A stretch of DNA of 64,000 nt, from the NCBI RefSeq assembly GCF_003259435.1, contig NZ_QLMA01000004.1:682001-746000 (forward strand), written 5' to 3'. This document shows positions 63,566 through 64,000 of this stretch, one piece after another. This DNA is from Chitinophaga dinghuensis. GTDB lineage: Bacteria > Bacteroidota > Bacteroidia > Chitinophagales > Chitinophagaceae. The position numbers were made by a program, and so were the translations under genes. The notes beneath the pieces are model-generated. The model ran no database searches. It saw only the letters and a list, made by a program, of their open reading frames with translations, and was not told the DNA's origin. Numbering within the stretch: the stretch's first letter is position 1; the number at the start of each line of letters is the position of its first letter.

Positions 63566-64000
63566 ATGGCCCCCAAACATATACTCATTCTAGTACACGG
63601 AACTTTTGCCAAAAATGCTCCCTGGATTCAAGAGCGTTCTTTTTTTTCTATGAACATTATTAATAAGTTAGGAGGCGAAAATTTAATAATCCCTTTCAAT
63701 TGGTCTGGCAAAAACTCTTATCAGGCGAGAGTTGATGCAGGTGAAGAGTTAGCAAAGCTATTAGATGATGTGTGCATAAAGTATTCTTCACACCAAAAGA
63801 TAGTGATTGGGCACAGTCATGGCGGCAATGTAATTTGCTATGCATTTAAAAAAAATCCTAATCGCGGAAAAGACTATAAGATTATCACTCTTGCCACTCC
63901 TTTTTTGATATCAACTATTAGAAAAGATAAGAATACTAAATATGCCGCTGCTGTATTTAAAGGAATCATTTATCCAATGGGTTTATTTTTCACCTGCTTT
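63566..64000 (+). CDS. Alpha/beta-hydrolase (lipase-like), 3' end outside window
   Basis: At least 145 residues from ATG 63566 and open at the right edge. It begins ILILVHGTFAKNAPWI, with the oxyanion-forming HG, and has the nucleophile elbow GHSHGG with Ser84. No signal peptide is seen. The reaction may be esterase, lipase or thioesterase; the fold is shared with bacterial effectors and phage proteins. AT-rich, like the rest of this end, it is probably part of the acquired stretch. Confidence 0.75.
   Translation, partial: MAPKHILILVHGTFAKNAPWIQERSFFSMNIINKLGGENLIIPFNWSGKNSYQARVDAGEELAKLLDDVCIKYSSHQKIVIGHSHGGNVICYAFKKNPNRGKDYKIITLATPFLISTIRKDKNTKYAAAVFKGIIYPMGLFFTCF

Overview
The window looks like a chromosomal segment of a Bacteroidota bacterium, most likely Chitinophagaceae (Chitinophaga-like). 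The evidence is the gene families (DUF6089 outer-membrane protein, SMUG2-type glycosylase, SufABCDSE-T, TreA, GH18/20/29/31 enzymes with Sec signals or lipoprotein cysteines), short leaders mostly without Shine-Dalgarno sequences, and promoters of the Bacteroidota type (TTTG-N19-TAnnTTTG). Two promoters match that consensus exactly: one before the SAM-I riboswitch and one before tRNA-Leu. Genus is an inference from gene content.

Layout. 1-1352: end of a cobalamin cluster (cobyric acid synthase and a CobD-like PLP protein whose catalytic lysine is arginine). 1.5-6.3 kb: an SDR protein, three small unknown genes, a SMUG2-like DNA glycosylase and a hybrid histidine kinase. 6.5-10.4 kb: YdcF-like protein, periplasmic trehalase, epimerase-like protein. 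10.4-11.9 kb: promoter, SAM-I riboswitch, terminator and cystathionine gamma-synthase. 12-21.4 kb: DAACS symporter, large secreted GH31, BOF-like protein, TauE/SafE permease, CNNM/CorC protein, pirin, GH18 lipoprotein. 21.5-26.8 kb: coiled-coil protein, GH20 and a 973-aa DUF4132 protein. 27-33.9 kb: complete suf operon (sufA-B-C-D-S-E-DUF59) with a divergent cysteine-containing SufR-like regulator. 34-35.5 kb: EamA half-transporter and two GNAT acetyltransferases. 35.6-43.2 kb: two-component system followed by a CusCBA/CzcCBA-type heavy-metal RND pump. 43.3-49.8 kb: AI-2E permease, GH20-like protein, AraC/GyrI regulator, several small envelope or secreted proteins. 49.9-52.3 kb: UbiD decarboxylase and a DUF6265-like protein.

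52.3-53.8 kb is the most unusual part: about 24 tandem copies of a 61-63 bp unit. The type-A unit carries a strong Shine-Dalgarno sequence, an ATG eight bases later and a 19-codon ORF whose stop is two bases before the next ATG. The array opens with a 16-bp inverted copy of its own core and is followed by two perfect long hairpins. 54-62.1 kb returns to ordinary genes: prfC, a MacB/FtsX-type permease, tsaD, GH29 fucosidase, trmN6 and a saccharopine-dehydrogenase-like protein.

From 62.2 kb a tRNA-Leu(CAA) is followed by a strongly AT-rich stretch with a frameshifted tyrosine integrase and the start of an alpha/beta hydrolase running off the end. This looks like the edge of an integrated element at a tRNA gene, with a decayed integrase.
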